Below, one piece after another: positions 43,510 through 52,575 of a stretch of 64,000 bases of DNA. The DNA is taken from contig CAZUOJ010000002.1 of the NCBI GenBank assembly GCA_964622325.1, forward strand, positions 1-64,000, given 5' to 3'. The notes beneath the pieces are model-generated. The model was not told the DNA's origin. It worked only from the letters and a program-made list of their open reading frames with translations, and did not search any database. Origin of the DNA: JAJFUB01 sp964622325. Lineage in GTDB: Bacteria; Armatimonadota; Zipacnadia; Zipacnadales; UBA11051. Within the stretch, counting starts at the first letter, position 1. Each line of letters starts with the position of its first letter. Position numbers and translations under genes: made by a program.

Positions 43510-44585
43510 GATTTTTGTTATCGGGATATTATGGCTTTCGCAACATTGGCGATGAAGCCGTATTGGCGGGCATTATTCGGGGCTTACGGCGCCGATTGCC
43601 AGACGCGGAAATATGTGTGCTGTCGGGCAATCCTCCTGCCACAGCGCGTGAATATGCAGTGGAGGCAGCAGATCGCTGGCGAGCCGCAGAAATTTGGACG
43701 CAATTACGGAAAGCGGATTTTTTCATTCAGGGAGGCGGCAGCTTGCTCCAAGATGTAACAAGCCGCCATTCGTCGTTGTATTATTTAGCGCTCCTGCATA
43801 TGGCGCGGCTAACGCGCACGCCCTATATGATTTTTGCGCAAGGGATAGGGCCCTTGCGCAGTGCCTTTTTGCGGGGCCTCGTTGTGCGCAATTTGCGTCG
43901 GGCACGCGCCATAACTGTACGGGATGAAGAATCCGCCCAGATGTTGCAGGATTGGGGGCTTTCGCAGCCCCCTATTCATGTCACAGCGGATGTGGGGCTG
44001 CTCGTGGAGCCCGCAGATGAAGAGCGGCGCCAGAGCTTATTGCAGCAGCTTAATCTGCGCCCCCATCAGCCCTATATTGTGATTGCGCTGCGCCAATGGC
44101 CGGGCTTACAAACATTTCTGCCACATCTTGTGAATTTGTTGCGGAAACGGGACGAAGCTTTGCTTGTTTTGCCCTTTCAATTCGAACAGGATTTGCCCCT
44201 CGCTTTGGAGCTTTCGCATATGCTTCCGGCGCGTGTGCATTTGCCTGCGGACTTGTTGAATCCTTCTGATGCTGTGGCCGTCATTCGCGGGGCGCGCGCT
44301 GTAATTGCCATGCGGCTGCATGCGATGATTTTTGCCGCCTGCACATTTACGCCGGCGTTGGCCATCGCATATGATCCCAAAGTCACGGCTTTCTGTCGTC
44401 GGAGCGGCTATCCTGTTTTAGAATTAGAGGAAGTGACGCCAGAACGATTAGAACAGGCTTTAGCCGAGTCATTTATTGAAAAAGATGCTGATCAGGCGAG
44501 CCATCAGTTGGCCGCGCTTAAAGCCGCCGCGGAGCGCAATTTTGATGTGCTTCTGGAAGCCATCGCAGGCATCAAAAAATCCTGA
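43506..44585 (+). CDS. csaB: Polysaccharide pyruvyl transferase CsaB
   Basis: 359 residues from ATG 43506, which overlaps the DUF5693 stop by four bases. Pyruvyl-transferase features: 'MRFLLSGYYGFRNIGDEAVL' at the start, 'ADFFIQGGGSLLQDVTSRHS', 'YMIFAQGIGPLRSAFLRGL', 'RARAITVRDEESAQMLQDWG' and 'RGARAVIAMRLHAMIFAA' near the end. CsaB adds pyruvate ketals to cell-wall polymers that anchor S-layer proteins with SLH domains. No SLH protein is in this window. Product type is well supported; the polymer is not. Confidence 0.92.
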   Translation: MRFLLSGYYGFRNIGDEAVLAGIIRGLRRRLPDAEICVLSGNPPATAREYAVEAADRWRAAEIWTQLRKADFFIQGGGSLLQDVTSRHSSLYYLALLHMARLTRTPYMIFAQGIGPLRSAFLRGLVVRNLRRARAITVRDEESAQMLQDWGLSQPPIHVTADVGLLVEPADEERRQSLLQQLNLRPHQPYIVIALRQWPGLQTFLPHLVNLLRKRDEALLVLPFQFEQDLPLALELSHMLPARVHLPADLLNPSDAVAVIRGARAVIAMRLHAMIFAACTFTPALAIAYDPKVTAFCRRSGYPVLELEEVTPERLEQALAESFIEKDADQASHQLAALKAAAERNFDVLLEAIAGIKKS

Positions 44586-44636
44586 AATATTTATTCTCTA
44601 GATTATGTGTGAGAATTGCGAAAGGGAGGCTTAAGA

Positions 44637-44915
44637 ATGCCTTTGCGGGCTCGTGTTTTAACTAAAATTGAATTGCCCAAAACAATCGATGTAGAGATTG
44701 AAGATACAATCCGCGGCGAAAAAGTCGTTCGCTCTGTGGATTTTGAAGCCTGTCTGGACGAATTGAGCCAGCTGGGCACGATTGATTTACACGAATTGGA
44801 TCCAGGAGAGCTGATTACATTAGCTGTGGCTTTGGCTAAGCATCGGGCCATTGACCAATATCTAATGGAGCTGGGCGTAGATCCTCATGCTCATTTGCGC
44901 GGAAAAGAAGATTAA
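44637..44915 (+). CDS. Small conserved hypothetical protein
   Basis: 92 residues from ATG 44637, seven bases after AAAGGGAGG (a very good site). The sequence is mildly acidic, with a beta-rich first half ('ELPKTIDVEIEDTIRGEKVV') and helical second half ('PGELITLAVALAKHRAIDQY'). No family recognised. It lies 51 bases after csaB on the same strand and could be its third cistron. Confidence 0.65.
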   Translation: MPLRARVLTKIELPKTIDVEIEDTIRGEKVVRSVDFEACLDELSQLGTIDLHELDPGELITLAVALAKHRAIDQYLMELGVDPHAHLRGKED

Positions 44916-45025
44916 TCTTTTTGTCAGGGATTTTGAATAAGAAACTGTTATAGGCTCCTCCACGCCCCCTGCACTAGCACAAAGTTTCTGAGCTCTATGA
45001 ATTCGAGAGTGTTATCTCCAGCCTG

Positions 45026-46051
45026 TCACGCCTGGGAGGAATATACATCCACAGCCAGATTGTCATGTTCGCCCGCTACAAGCTTCAGCCAGCCGGCGGC
45101 CCCGACCATCGCGGCATTATCGGTGCATAATTTCAGCGGCGGATAATGGAAAGCCACATTTAGTTCTTGGGCTAAATCCTTAATGCGCTCGCGCAAAAGC
45201 GTATTGGCGGCCACGCCGCCGCACAACAAAATTTGACGCACAGGATAGGCGTGCGCGGCGAGGCGGACATTGCGCACAAGCGTATCCACGACAGCTTCCT
45301 GAAACGAGGCCGCTAAATCGGCGACAGGCCATTCTTCCGTGTGCTTCAATTGCTCCACAAGCCGCAGAAGCGCTGTTTTTAATCCCGCAAAAGAATAATC
45401 CAGAGAATTTTCCAGCGCGGGGCGTGGGAGGACAAAACGAGGCTCGCCTGTTTGTGCCGCTTTTTGGATTGCGGGCCCGCCAGGAAATCCTAATCCCAAT
45501 ACACGAGCCGCTTTATCCAAAGCCTCGCCGGCCGCATCATCGCGCGTGCAGCCCAGCAATTCTGCGTCAGAGCGTGAATGCAGCAAAAGCAAATCGCTGT
45601 GGCCGCCCGAAACAATTAAGCATAATGCTGGGAATTCTTCCGACGCGCCTTTATAATCTGGCAAATCGCAAAAATTAGAGTTTACATGGGCGTCTAAATG
45701 ATTAACGCCAACAAGCGGCAGCCTTGTCGCCAAACAATACGCTTTCATCGCGCTGACGCCCACAATCAAAGAGCCTATCAAGCCGGGGCCATTCGTCACA
45801 GCCAAGCCGCCAATATCCTTCCAAGTCACGCCCGCCTCCTCCAGCGCCATCTCCACGACATGTGTAATCATTTCTACATGTTTGCGGGACGCCACTTCTG
45901 GCACAACGCCGCCAAATAAGGCATGAATTTCCTCCTGCGAGGCGACATGGGAGGACAAGACAATGCGGCCGCCTTTCACAACAGCAGCGCATGTGTCGTC
46001 ACAGGATGTTTCTACAGCCAAAACAAGCTCAGAACGCAAAGCATAGCTCAT
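45026..46051 (-). CDS. tsaD: tRNA threonylcarbamoyladenosine transferase TsaD
   Basis: 341 residues from ATG 46051; an in-frame ATG at 46078 is possible. TsaD hallmarks: 'VLAVETSCDDTCAAVV', 'GGVVPEVASRKHVEMITHVV', 'AVTNGPGLIGSLIVGVS' and the metal-binding 'VGVNHLDAHVNSNF' (His118, His122), then 'ALCLIVSGGHSDLLLL' and 'QILLCGGVAANTLLRERIKD'. With TsaB and TsaE it transfers the threonylcarbamoyl group to A37 of ANN-decoding tRNAs, forming t6A. The start overlaps the 3' end of tsaB-rimI by 23 bases: translational coupling. TsaC, which makes the donor, is not in this window. Confidence 0.97.
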   Translation of the reverse strand: MSYALRSELVLAVETSCDDTCAAVVKGGRIVLSSHVASQEEIHALFGGVVPEVASRKHVEMITHVVEMALEEAGVTWKDIGGLAVTNGPGLIGSLIVGVSAMKAYCLATRLPLVGVNHLDAHVNSNFCDLPDYKGASEEFPALCLIVSGGHSDLLLLHSRSDAELLGCTRDDAAGEALDKAARVLGLGFPGGPAIQKAAQTGEPRFVLPRPALENSLDYSFAGLKTALLRLVEQLKHTEEWPVADLAASFQEAVVDTLVRNVRLAAHAYPVRQILLCGGVAANTLLRERIKDLAQELNVAFHYPPLKLCTDNAAMVGAAGWLKLVAGEHDNLAVDVYSSQA

Positions 46052-47528
46052 AGGGATGTTTTTCCTGCCATTCTGCATGAAGCCGTTGTAAACGTTCCTG
46101 TTGTTCCCAGGCTGTCAAATCCTGAATGGCCGCAACAAGCGCATCCTCATTATTATCCAGATAATAGCCTCGCCGCCGATAGAGTACTTCAAAGCCCAGC
46201 TTGGCATATAATTGAGCCGCCTCTGTGTTGCTGACTCGATACTCTAAAAGAGCGTAATTTGCATCGCGCTGCTGCGCCTGCTGCAATATCGTCAACATCA
46301 AAATTTCGCCTATTCCTTGTCTTCGAAAATCCGGATGAACGGCAATTGTATAAATATGCGCCTCCTTGGCGTATATCCAGACGCCAATATAGCCGACAAT
46401 ATCGCCTTCTAATTCCGCCACACAGAACAGATTATTGTGTTCACGCAAAATCTCATCGCGAATAGATTGTTCTGGCCAGGGGCTGGAGAAGCTCGCATGC
46501 TCAATCTCCATTATCGCCGGCAAATCATCCAGCCGCGCCCGGCGCAAACACAGCTTGGGCCGATATGCTTTCCGCCACACATTTCTCTCGCTGCTTTGCT
46601 CTAGAAATGCCTGCGGCACATTTTCGTTTGAATGCTTTAGCTGAAGCGGAGAGTCTTCAATGGGACGATTTATCCCCTGGCTTAGATGCCCCTTTTTTTC
46701 TGAGCACATAGGCGCCGCTTTGTCTTTCAGGCTTGGGGGCTCGCTTTGTGCCATTTCCTCTTTAGCGTGGGGAGAGGCAGGACTTTTTATTTGTTCTTGT
46801 TTTGCATAGCTCTCTGTAACGAAAATGTTTTTCACACGCTCTGCCTGAGAAGGCAGCAGATATAGAGGCTGCAATGTAAAAGCTGCTTGCGGATCGGCTT
46901 CCTGTATACGTTCCGCCGCCAAAATGGCTATTGTAGTGGCTTGAGGAAGGCTTTTTTGAATACGCAAATGCTGTGGCAGCCTGCCGGCGAGTTTTTCCTG
47001 AACAATTTCCGCCGCTGGGCCTGTCAAAACAGCACTATCGTGGCAAAGCGCGATCAAATTTTCTTCAGACACTACTTGTGGCATATTGAAGGGCATTAAT
47101 TTCCCTTGCTGGCGCGTCCAGAGGCCGGCATAATAATGGCTCTGACGCGCATATTGCACAATAAGCGCCCGCTCGCCTTCTTCAATTTGGGCCTCCGACG
47201 CCAGCGCCTCTTGTGTAGGAATGCCAATCAGCGGAATGTTCCAGACATGAGCTAAGGCTTTCGCCGTGGCAATGCCAATGCGCAATCCTGTAAAAGAGCC
47301 AGGCCCAAGCGACACAGCAAGCGCCTGCACGGGCGGCGCCTCCCAATCCCCCAGCACGTCCTGCTGGCTCTCGTACAGGCCCTGCTTATGTAGCAGTGCT
47401 TGAATGCGCGCTGTCAATGTGGCGCACAGATCCATTCGGCTGGGAAAGCTTTCCGAATGAATTTGGCCCTCCTGCCACAGCGCCAGGCTGCTCTGATATT
47501 CGGATGTTTCAAGAGCTAACAAACGCAT
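46029..47528 (-). CDS. tsaB-rimI: TsaB-RimI fusion protein
   Basis: 499 residues. Residues 1 to ~233 are TsaB ('RLLALETSEYQSSLALWQEG', 'AVSLGPGSFTGLRIGIATAK'), the non-catalytic partner that activates TsaD. A low-complexity hydrophilic linker (~234-325) follows. Residues ~326-475 are a GNAT acetyltransferase of the RimI type ('RARLDDLPAIMEIEHASFSS', acetyl-CoA loop 'VHPDFRRQGIGEILML', 'YRVSNTEAAQLYAKLGFEVL') that would N-acetylate ribosomal protein S18 or other N-termini. tsaB and rimI are neighbours in many genomes; here they are joined. The gene overlaps the upstream PAP2-TsaE gene by 13 bases and tsaD by 23. Confidence 0.95.
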   Translation of the reverse strand: MRLLALETSEYQSSLALWQEGQIHSESFPSRMDLCATLTARIQALLHKQGLYESQQDVLGDWEAPPVQALAVSLGPGSFTGLRIGIATAKALAHVWNIPLIGIPTQEALASEAQIEEGERALIVQYARQSHYYAGLWTRQQGKLMPFNMPQVVSEENLIALCHDSAVLTGPAAEIVQEKLAGRLPQHLRIQKSLPQATTIAILAAERIQEADPQAAFTLQPLYLLPSQAERVKNIFVTESYAKQEQIKSPASPHAKEEMAQSEPPSLKDKAAPMCSEKKGHLSQGINRPIEDSPLQLKHSNENVPQAFLEQSSERNVWRKAYRPKLCLRRARLDDLPAIMEIEHASFSSPWPEQSIRDEILREHNNLFCVAELEGDIVGYIGVWIYAKEAHIYTIAVHPDFRRQGIGEILMLTILQQAQQRDANYALLEYRVSNTEAAQLYAKLGFEVLYRRRGYYLDNNEDALVAAIQDLTAWEQQERLQRLHAEWQEKHPYELCFAF

Positions 47529-48760
47529 TTGTGTAAATGCTCCACAAGCCTTTGCGAACGCGGCCCCGATGCGGAAAAATTCAGCCGCCGCTCTTCGCCC
47601 GCAATCTCAAACTTTATAGATAAATGATCGGCAGGCAACACTTCTGACACGCGTTCGGCCCATTCTATGGCCACGACGCCTTCTTTGAGCCAATCTTCCA
47701 GGCCCATCTCCCACAGTTCCTCGCCATCGCGCAGGCGATAGGCATCCACATGAAAAAGCATGGGCGGCAGCCCCGACTGCCGCGGATGACAACGCATAAT
47801 GATAAAGGTGGGAGAGGCCACACGGCCCTGTACATTTAATCCCTGAGCGATTCCCTGGACAAAGACGGTCTTGCCGCTGCCCAAAGTTCCGCATAAAGCC
47901 AGCACATCTCCCTCCGCTAAAGAGGACGCCAAGCAGCGGCCAACTTCCCGCGTGGCCTCGGCACTTTTTGTTTGAAGAGACAAGGCAGACATGGAGACAA
48001 AAGGCTTTTTCCCTTTTTCTTTATATGTTTCATTTGGGCACAATTGCTCCTGATTGCCCACAAGCGAGCTCCAGCTCTCCTGTGGCTTCGATTTCCTTAA
48101 AATTTTCTCAGAAAGCAGCCCCCGGCGGCGACATTGATTAAGAACGCCGGCGCAAACGGCTGTGCTGAGGAGCAACGCGCCCCAAACATCCGAAAAATAA
48201 TGGGCGCCCACAGCCACGCGCGAAGCACTGACAAGCACCCCCAGGGCAAATATCGGCCAGGCGGCAGGCGGCGAAAAAGCATAAGCCGCCGTGGCGATGG
48301 CGAAAACAGAAGCGGCATCGCCTGAAGGAAAAGAGAGCCTGCGGCCGCTGCGAATATCGTGCCATTGCGAGGGCTGAGCCTGCAAGCGTTGCACATATGC
48401 TGGCCGAACGCGGCGCACACTCACTTTCGTGATTGTAACGACAAGGCCCGTGCTCATCAGACAAAGCAATGTGACAATAATCCAGGCCGTCGCTTTCTGT
48501 CGCCCCCAGCGCAGCCAGGCCCACACAAAACACAGCCCTAATATCTTAAGCTGCATTCCTGTTTTTCCAAAGGGAGCCGCCAGAGCCAACAAAAATGTTA
48601 AGGGGGGAGAGGCTTGCAATGCTTCCTGTGCCGTTTGCACATGCGGATCCGCCCAGCGCCATATACAGGGCAAAAGAAACAAGCCACAAAGCCACAATTT
48701 GAGCCAAAAGGAACGCCACAAAATTCTCAATTGTTTTGTAATTTTTGTTTCTGTCTTCAT
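47516..48760 (-). CDS. tsaE: PAP2 phosphatase-TsaE fusion protein
   Basis: 414 residues. Residues ~20-210 are a PAP2-type membrane phosphatase with about five helices and the triad motifs: K-X6-RP (Lys112...Arg119-Pro120), 'FPSGDAASVF' (PSGD145-148 in place of the usual PSGH), and 'SRVAVGAHYFSD' (Ser180-Arg181, His187, Asp191). Residues ~258-405 are TsaE, with Walker A 'LCGTLGSGKTVFVQG' (291-298 core), 'GRVASPTFIIMRCH', 'LFHVDAYRLRDGEELWEMGL' and 'AIEWAERV'. TsaE is the ATPase that resets the t6A complex. A PAP2-TsaE fusion would place TsaE at the inner face of the membrane. It precedes tsaB-rimI with a 13-base overlap. Confidence 0.9.
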   Translation of the reverse strand: MKTETKITKQLRILWRSFWLKLWLCGLFLLPCIWRWADPHVQTAQEALQASPPLTFLLALAAPFGKTGMQLKILGLCFVWAWLRWGRQKATAWIIVTLLCLMSTGLVVTITKVSVRRVRPAYVQRLQAQPSQWHDIRSGRRLSFPSGDAASVFAIATAAYAFSPPAAWPIFALGVLVSASRVAVGAHYFSDVWGALLLSTAVCAGVLNQCRRRGLLSEKILRKSKPQESWSSLVGNQEQLCPNETYKEKGKKPFVSMSALSLQTKSAEATREVGRCLASSLAEGDVLALCGTLGSGKTVFVQGIAQGLNVQGRVASPTFIIMRCHPRQSGLPPMLFHVDAYRLRDGEELWEMGLEDWLKEGVVAIEWAERVSEVLPADHLSIKFEIAGEERRLNFSASGPRSQRLVEHLHKCVC

Positions 48761-48782
48761 TCCAAGAAAATTGCTTTATTTT

Positions 48783-49829
48783 TTAGTTGGAGCCGTGTGT
48801 AGGGCCGCCGAAACGACATCCACAATTTGCGGACTGGCGCTCTACATCCCTTAGACAAACGGGCGCTTCTGTGCCGCTTAATTGCACGAGCGCTCCCAGC
48901 AAGCTGATGATAATCCCCGCCACGCGCTGCAATAGCCCCACAGCTAAAGCTGCAGACGGCGCCACGCCTACACCTTGTAAAAGCACAAGCGTGGCCCCTT
49001 CGCTCCAGCCTACATTGCTGATCGATACAGGCACAACTCCCAAAATTTTTAATATCACAGCTACAGCCAGCGCATGTAAGAATGTGACATATTCGTTCAG
49101 ACTCGCGCACCAATAATAAAGCGCCAGGCCCATTGTTACAATTGTCAGACAGGAAACAATCCAGGCGGCCGCCAAAGCGGAATGATGTTGGCGATATTGC
49201 CACAAAGCTTGCGCGATTTCGCTCAGCTTATTAGCGGCTTTGTGGAATAATTGCCGCGCAAAGCTTCTGTGCATGTTCCTTTCTTCTTGGCTTTGCCGCC
49301 TAGCGAAAAAAATTGTCACAAGGCCGGCCAGAAGGCCGCCGCCTATTAAAATCAGCATGGCTGTTTGATAACGCGGCATATCCACGAAGGCGCTCAAAAT
49401 AAAGCCGAAAACAACGAGGGCGCCCCATCCCACAACAGCCCGATCGACAAGCACAGAAGCTATGACGCCGGCAGGAGAGCCGCCCCAACGAATAGCTAAA
49501 TAGGATTTCGCGACATCGCCTCCTACTGTAGACGGCATAAAATTATTGTAAAACAGGCCAATCAAGCCCAAGCGCAATGTGTGCACAAAAGGCAAAGGGA
49601 GGCCTATGGGCCGCAGCAATAGATGCCAGCGCCAGATAATCAGCACGCGCTGGACTAATTCCCAAAAAAGTGCCCAAGCTGCCGCCTGCCACCCCAATCC
49701 TCGTAATGCCTGCCATGTCTCGTTTAAGGGCGTCGCGCGCAGCACAAGCCCAACGAGTACGATCGTGGCAATGAGGCGGGCTAAAAATCCCCATATAGGC
49801 TGTCGTGTAGAGGCTTTTTCTGCCGCCAT
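48783..49829 (-). CDS. Lysylphosphatidylglycerol synthase-like (flippase) membrane protein
   Basis: 348 residues from ATG 49829 (an in-frame TTG at 49847 has no better site). About eight helices. Family segments: 'FWELVQRVLIIWRWHLLLR', 'LRLGLIGLFYNNFMPSTVGG', 'DVAKSYLAIRWGGSPAGVIA', 'SVLVDRAVVGWGALVVFGF' and 'ALAVAVILKILGVVPVSISN'. This is the UPF0104/AglD/YbhN group, related to the flippase part of MprF; many move or modify lipids or lipid-linked sugars. It begins the minus-strand unit that continues into PAP2-TsaE after 22 bases; the PAP2 partner suggests lipid handling. Confidence 0.85.
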   Translation of the reverse strand: MAAEKASTRQPIWGFLARLIATIVLVGLVLRATPLNETWQALRGLGWQAAAWALFWELVQRVLIIWRWHLLLRPIGLPLPFVHTLRLGLIGLFYNNFMPSTVGGDVAKSYLAIRWGGSPAGVIASVLVDRAVVGWGALVVFGFILSAFVDMPRYQTAMLILIGGGLLAGLVTIFFARRQSQEERNMHRSFARQLFHKAANKLSEIAQALWQYRQHHSALAAAWIVSCLTIVTMGLALYYWCASLNEYVTFLHALAVAVILKILGVVPVSISNVGWSEGATLVLLQGVGVAPSAALAVGLLQRVAGIIISLLGALVQLSGTEAPVCLRDVERQSANCGCRFGGPTHGSN

Positions 49830-50072
49830 AATTCCGAATTGTAGCAAAAATCCAATTTTTGCTCTATATTCTCCCGCATCATCCTTTACTTCTTTTTTGT
49901 AAGTGTGAGAGAAATTCTCAGAATGTCAAAATTATTTTTCGTTAAAAATTTCAATTCGAAAGGAATTCGTTAAGAGCAAAAGAATTTTGCCACAAAAAGG
50001 CGGCGAACAAAGCCCAGATTTTCCCTCGGGATGATAATCCCTCAGCGTTTGAGCGTAAAAAAGGAGCCTGTA

Positions 50073-51281
50073 ATGAAAAAGAAAGATGTCATAAAAATCG
50101 CGATCGTAGGCTGCGGCGGGATAGCCGGCGCACATTTGAATGGCTATCACAATTTGTATAAAGCAGGCTATGATCGTTTTCGCATAGCTGCCCTTGTGGA
50201 TCCCAATCCCAATAATATAAAAAAGTCTCAGGAGCGCATTCAGGAAATCGCAGGCGAGGCCCCTCCTGGCTTTGCCAGCGTGGAAGAAATGCTGGACGCT
50301 GTAGCCATTGATGGAGCGGACATATGCTCCCCGCATGCAATGCATCATGTGAATGCGTTGCCCTGTCTGGAGCGCGGCATCCCTGTGATGATTGAAAAGC
50401 CCTGCGGGATTACTGTGAAAGCGAGTCATAAGATTTTGGCAGCAGCCGAAAAATCAGGCGCCTTTGTGGCGACAGCGGAACAAGTGCGCCGCTGCAAGCC
50501 CGCGCGCGTTATGGAGTGGGCGATCAATAAAAAGAAGATGATGGGCACGCCGCGTTTTATGACAATGCAAGTCTTTGGCCATGCCCAATTTGATTGGAAA
50601 TCCTACGCCTTTGCCTGGCGGGGCTTGAAGCTTTTAGGCGGCGGTGGCATGCTTGTGGATGCCGGCGCCCATTTCACGGATATGATGCTTCATGTCTTCG
50701 GGCCTGTTGAGGAAGTTACATGTGATCTGCGGACATTCTTTCAGCCCACATTGAATGGGCCTTTAGGGATTGGCAAAGCTAAGCTGGATGTAGAAGATAC
50801 ATGGCTGGCGCAATTGCGTTTTTCCAGCGGATTTGTCGCGGATTGGGGCTACAGCCGGGAAGCTTATGGCCATAAGACGCGCACAGGCATTTATTATGGC
50901 TCGAAGGGCTCTTTCCGTGACAGGCAAGAATGGATGCATCCCTTCCAATATGGCGCAGACTTTATCAGCAAGGACGGCAAGGAAATCCCTTACGAGGAGA
51001 TTGAAAAAGAATACATGGCTTCTCTTTCGCCCAAACAAGCCGAAAAGCTCTTCCCCTTTGGATTGGGCGACGGCATCAGCAATGAATGCTGGGATTTTAT
51101 TGATGCGATTGACAAGGGCCGCCAGCCAGAAGTCACAGGCTATGACGGGCTGAAAGCGAAGGCTGTATGTTATGCCTTGTATGAGTCTGCGCTGGCTGGC
51201 AAATGGATTAAAGTGGCGGATGTGATGAGCGGCAAAATCAATGCCTATCAAAAGCCTATAGACAAATTCTGGAAAATTTAG
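50073..51281 (+). CDS. Gfo/Idh/MocA family oxidoreductase
   Basis: 402 residues from ATG 50073 (AAGGAGCC four bases before). 'IKIAIVGCGGIAGAHLNGYH' is the Rossmann glycine loop, 'VMIEKPCGITVKASHKILAA' carries the catalytic Lys of E-K-P, and 'LLGGGGMLVDAGAHFTDMML' with Asp/His is the substrate pocket of the C-terminal domain. It oxidises a sugar or related polyol with NAD(P); substrate unknown. About 240 AT-rich bases upstream (49830-50072) hold the divergent promoter pair; an 11-base palindrome (GAGAAATTCTC) lies in them. The UROD-like gene follows after ~177 bases. Confidence 0.9.
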   Translation: MKKKDVIKIAIVGCGGIAGAHLNGYHNLYKAGYDRFRIAALVDPNPNNIKKSQERIQEIAGEAPPGFASVEEMLDAVAIDGADICSPHAMHHVNALPCLERGIPVMIEKPCGITVKASHKILAAAEKSGAFVATAEQVRRCKPARVMEWAINKKKMMGTPRFMTMQVFGHAQFDWKSYAFAWRGLKLLGGGGMLVDAGAHFTDMMLHVFGPVEEVTCDLRTFFQPTLNGPLGIGKAKLDVEDTWLAQLRFSSGFVADWGYSREAYGHKTRTGIYYGSKGSFRDRQEWMHPFQYGADFISKDGKEIPYEEIEKEYMASLSPKQAEKLFPFGLGDGISNECWDFIDAIDKGRQPEVTGYDGLKAKAVCYALYESALAGKWIKVADVMSGKINAYQKPIDKFWKI

Positions 51282-51458
51282 AAGGCAATCGTGGCTTTTT
51301 CCGTTATCCAATTTCCAACAGCAAATTGCGTTTTGATCAGCTTTAGAAGATGCTGTGGAAGCCAGGGAAAGCAAAGGCTGTCTTCTTTTTCTGCTGCCCA
51401 AGCTAATATAAGGGCTTCAGGAAGGGACAGAGTATATTGAGCGCAGAAGGGGCGAAAT

Positions 51459-52505
51459 ATGTCTCGCGAATTAGCTTTAGCCGCAATTAATTGTCAAGCC
51501 GCGCCACGGATTGCTCATACAGAATACAGTCTGGGCTATCATCCCCATTATGTCCAGGCGAAAACAGGCCTGTCTCCCAGCGATCCGCAGGCTTTCCGCC
51601 GTCTGTATGAGCTCTGGGAGATTGATTTCAATTGGAGTACTAATGATGGCTTGCATGGGGATTGGGCGAGCCGTGGCCGTGCCACAGATATGGGCCATGC
51701 TGTATATGCGGCGGATGGCAGCGATATGCGGCCACCCCAAGAATGCCCTTTCAAATCTGTCGAGGAAGTCTGGGCGTTTGATCCCGCGGCGGAATACGGC
51801 CTGCCGGATTTTGCAGAACAAGTGGCCGCCTACGAAAAGCATGTGCAAGAAGCACGCGCGGCGTGGCCCGATCAGCTCACAACGGGCGGCTATTATAAAA
51901 CAATTGTCTCCGGCTGTATTGCGGCTTTTGGCTGGGATATGTTTCTCTTAGCCTGTGCCGAGCGCACACAAATAGCTCCTGTATTCGAACGCTTCGCCGA
52001 ATTCACGCTTTTTCATATGCGTGCCTGGGCCCAAACAAGCGTAGAGGCTGTTATCCAGCATGATGATTTTGTATGGACGCAAGGGCCTTTTATGCATCCT
52101 GATATATATCGGGAAATCATTATCCCTGCATATGCGGAGCTATGGAAGCCCCTTCATGCAGCTGGCAAAAAAGTGCTCTTTTGCTCGGATGGAAATTATA
52201 CAGAATTTGTAGAAGACATTGCCCAAGCGGGCGCCGATGGCTTTATTTTTGAGCCGCTTGTGCCGTTTGATTTTATGGCTGAGCGATTTGGATGTTCGCA
52301 TTGCCTAGTGGGCAGCGCTGTGGATTGCAATGATATGGCTTTCCGTTCCTGGGAAGTCGTGAAAGCGAGCATGGATCGGACATTTGCGCTTGCGGAAAAA
52401 TGCTCCGGCCTCATTTGGGCTGTAGGCAATCATTTGCCCGCCAATATCTCGGATGAAATGCTGGACAAATATATCGCTTATTTTTTGGAAAAGCGGCCGC
52501 GTTAA
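51459..52505 (+). CDS. Uroporphyrinogen decarboxylase-like family protein (3 of 3)
   Basis: 348 residues. UROD-fold pattern: 'TEYSLGYHPHYVQAKTGLS', 'LTTGGYYKTIVSGCIAAFGW', 'VIQHDDFVWTQGPFMHPDIY', 'AAGKKVLFCSDGNYTEFVED' (the Cys-Ser-Asp-Gly segment lies where methyltransferases have H-x-C-G) and 'AVGNHLPANISDEMLDKYI'. Substrate unknown; the zinc-binding set looks incomplete. It stands ~177 bases after an oxidoreductase and 70 bases before the ankyrin gene, and matches the two other paralogues at 16.9 and 19.4 kb in fold only. Confidence 0.8.
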   Translation: MSRELALAAINCQAAPRIAHTEYSLGYHPHYVQAKTGLSPSDPQAFRRLYELWEIDFNWSTNDGLHGDWASRGRATDMGHAVYAADGSDMRPPQECPFKSVEEVWAFDPAAEYGLPDFAEQVAAYEKHVQEARAAWPDQLTTGGYYKTIVSGCIAAFGWDMFLLACAERTQIAPVFERFAEFTLFHMRAWAQTSVEAVIQHDDFVWTQGPFMHPDIYREIIIPAYAELWKPLHAAGKKVLFCSDGNYTEFVEDIAQAGADGFIFEPLVPFDFMAERFGCSHCLVGSAVDCNDMAFRSWEVVKASMDRTFALAEKCSGLIWAVGNHLPANISDEMLDKYIAYFLEKRPR

Positions 52506-52575
52506 TCCAGCCTGGCTGAGCCTGTATATACAAATGAAAGTTGCATACAGTCCAATGCCAAAAGGAGGCGCGCCT

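Noticed and set aside
47516..48760. Inactive PAP2 domain because of PSGD instead of PSGH
   Set aside because: Lys, both Arg, the later His and Asp are all kept, and PSGD variants are known in related families; inactivity cannot be concluded.
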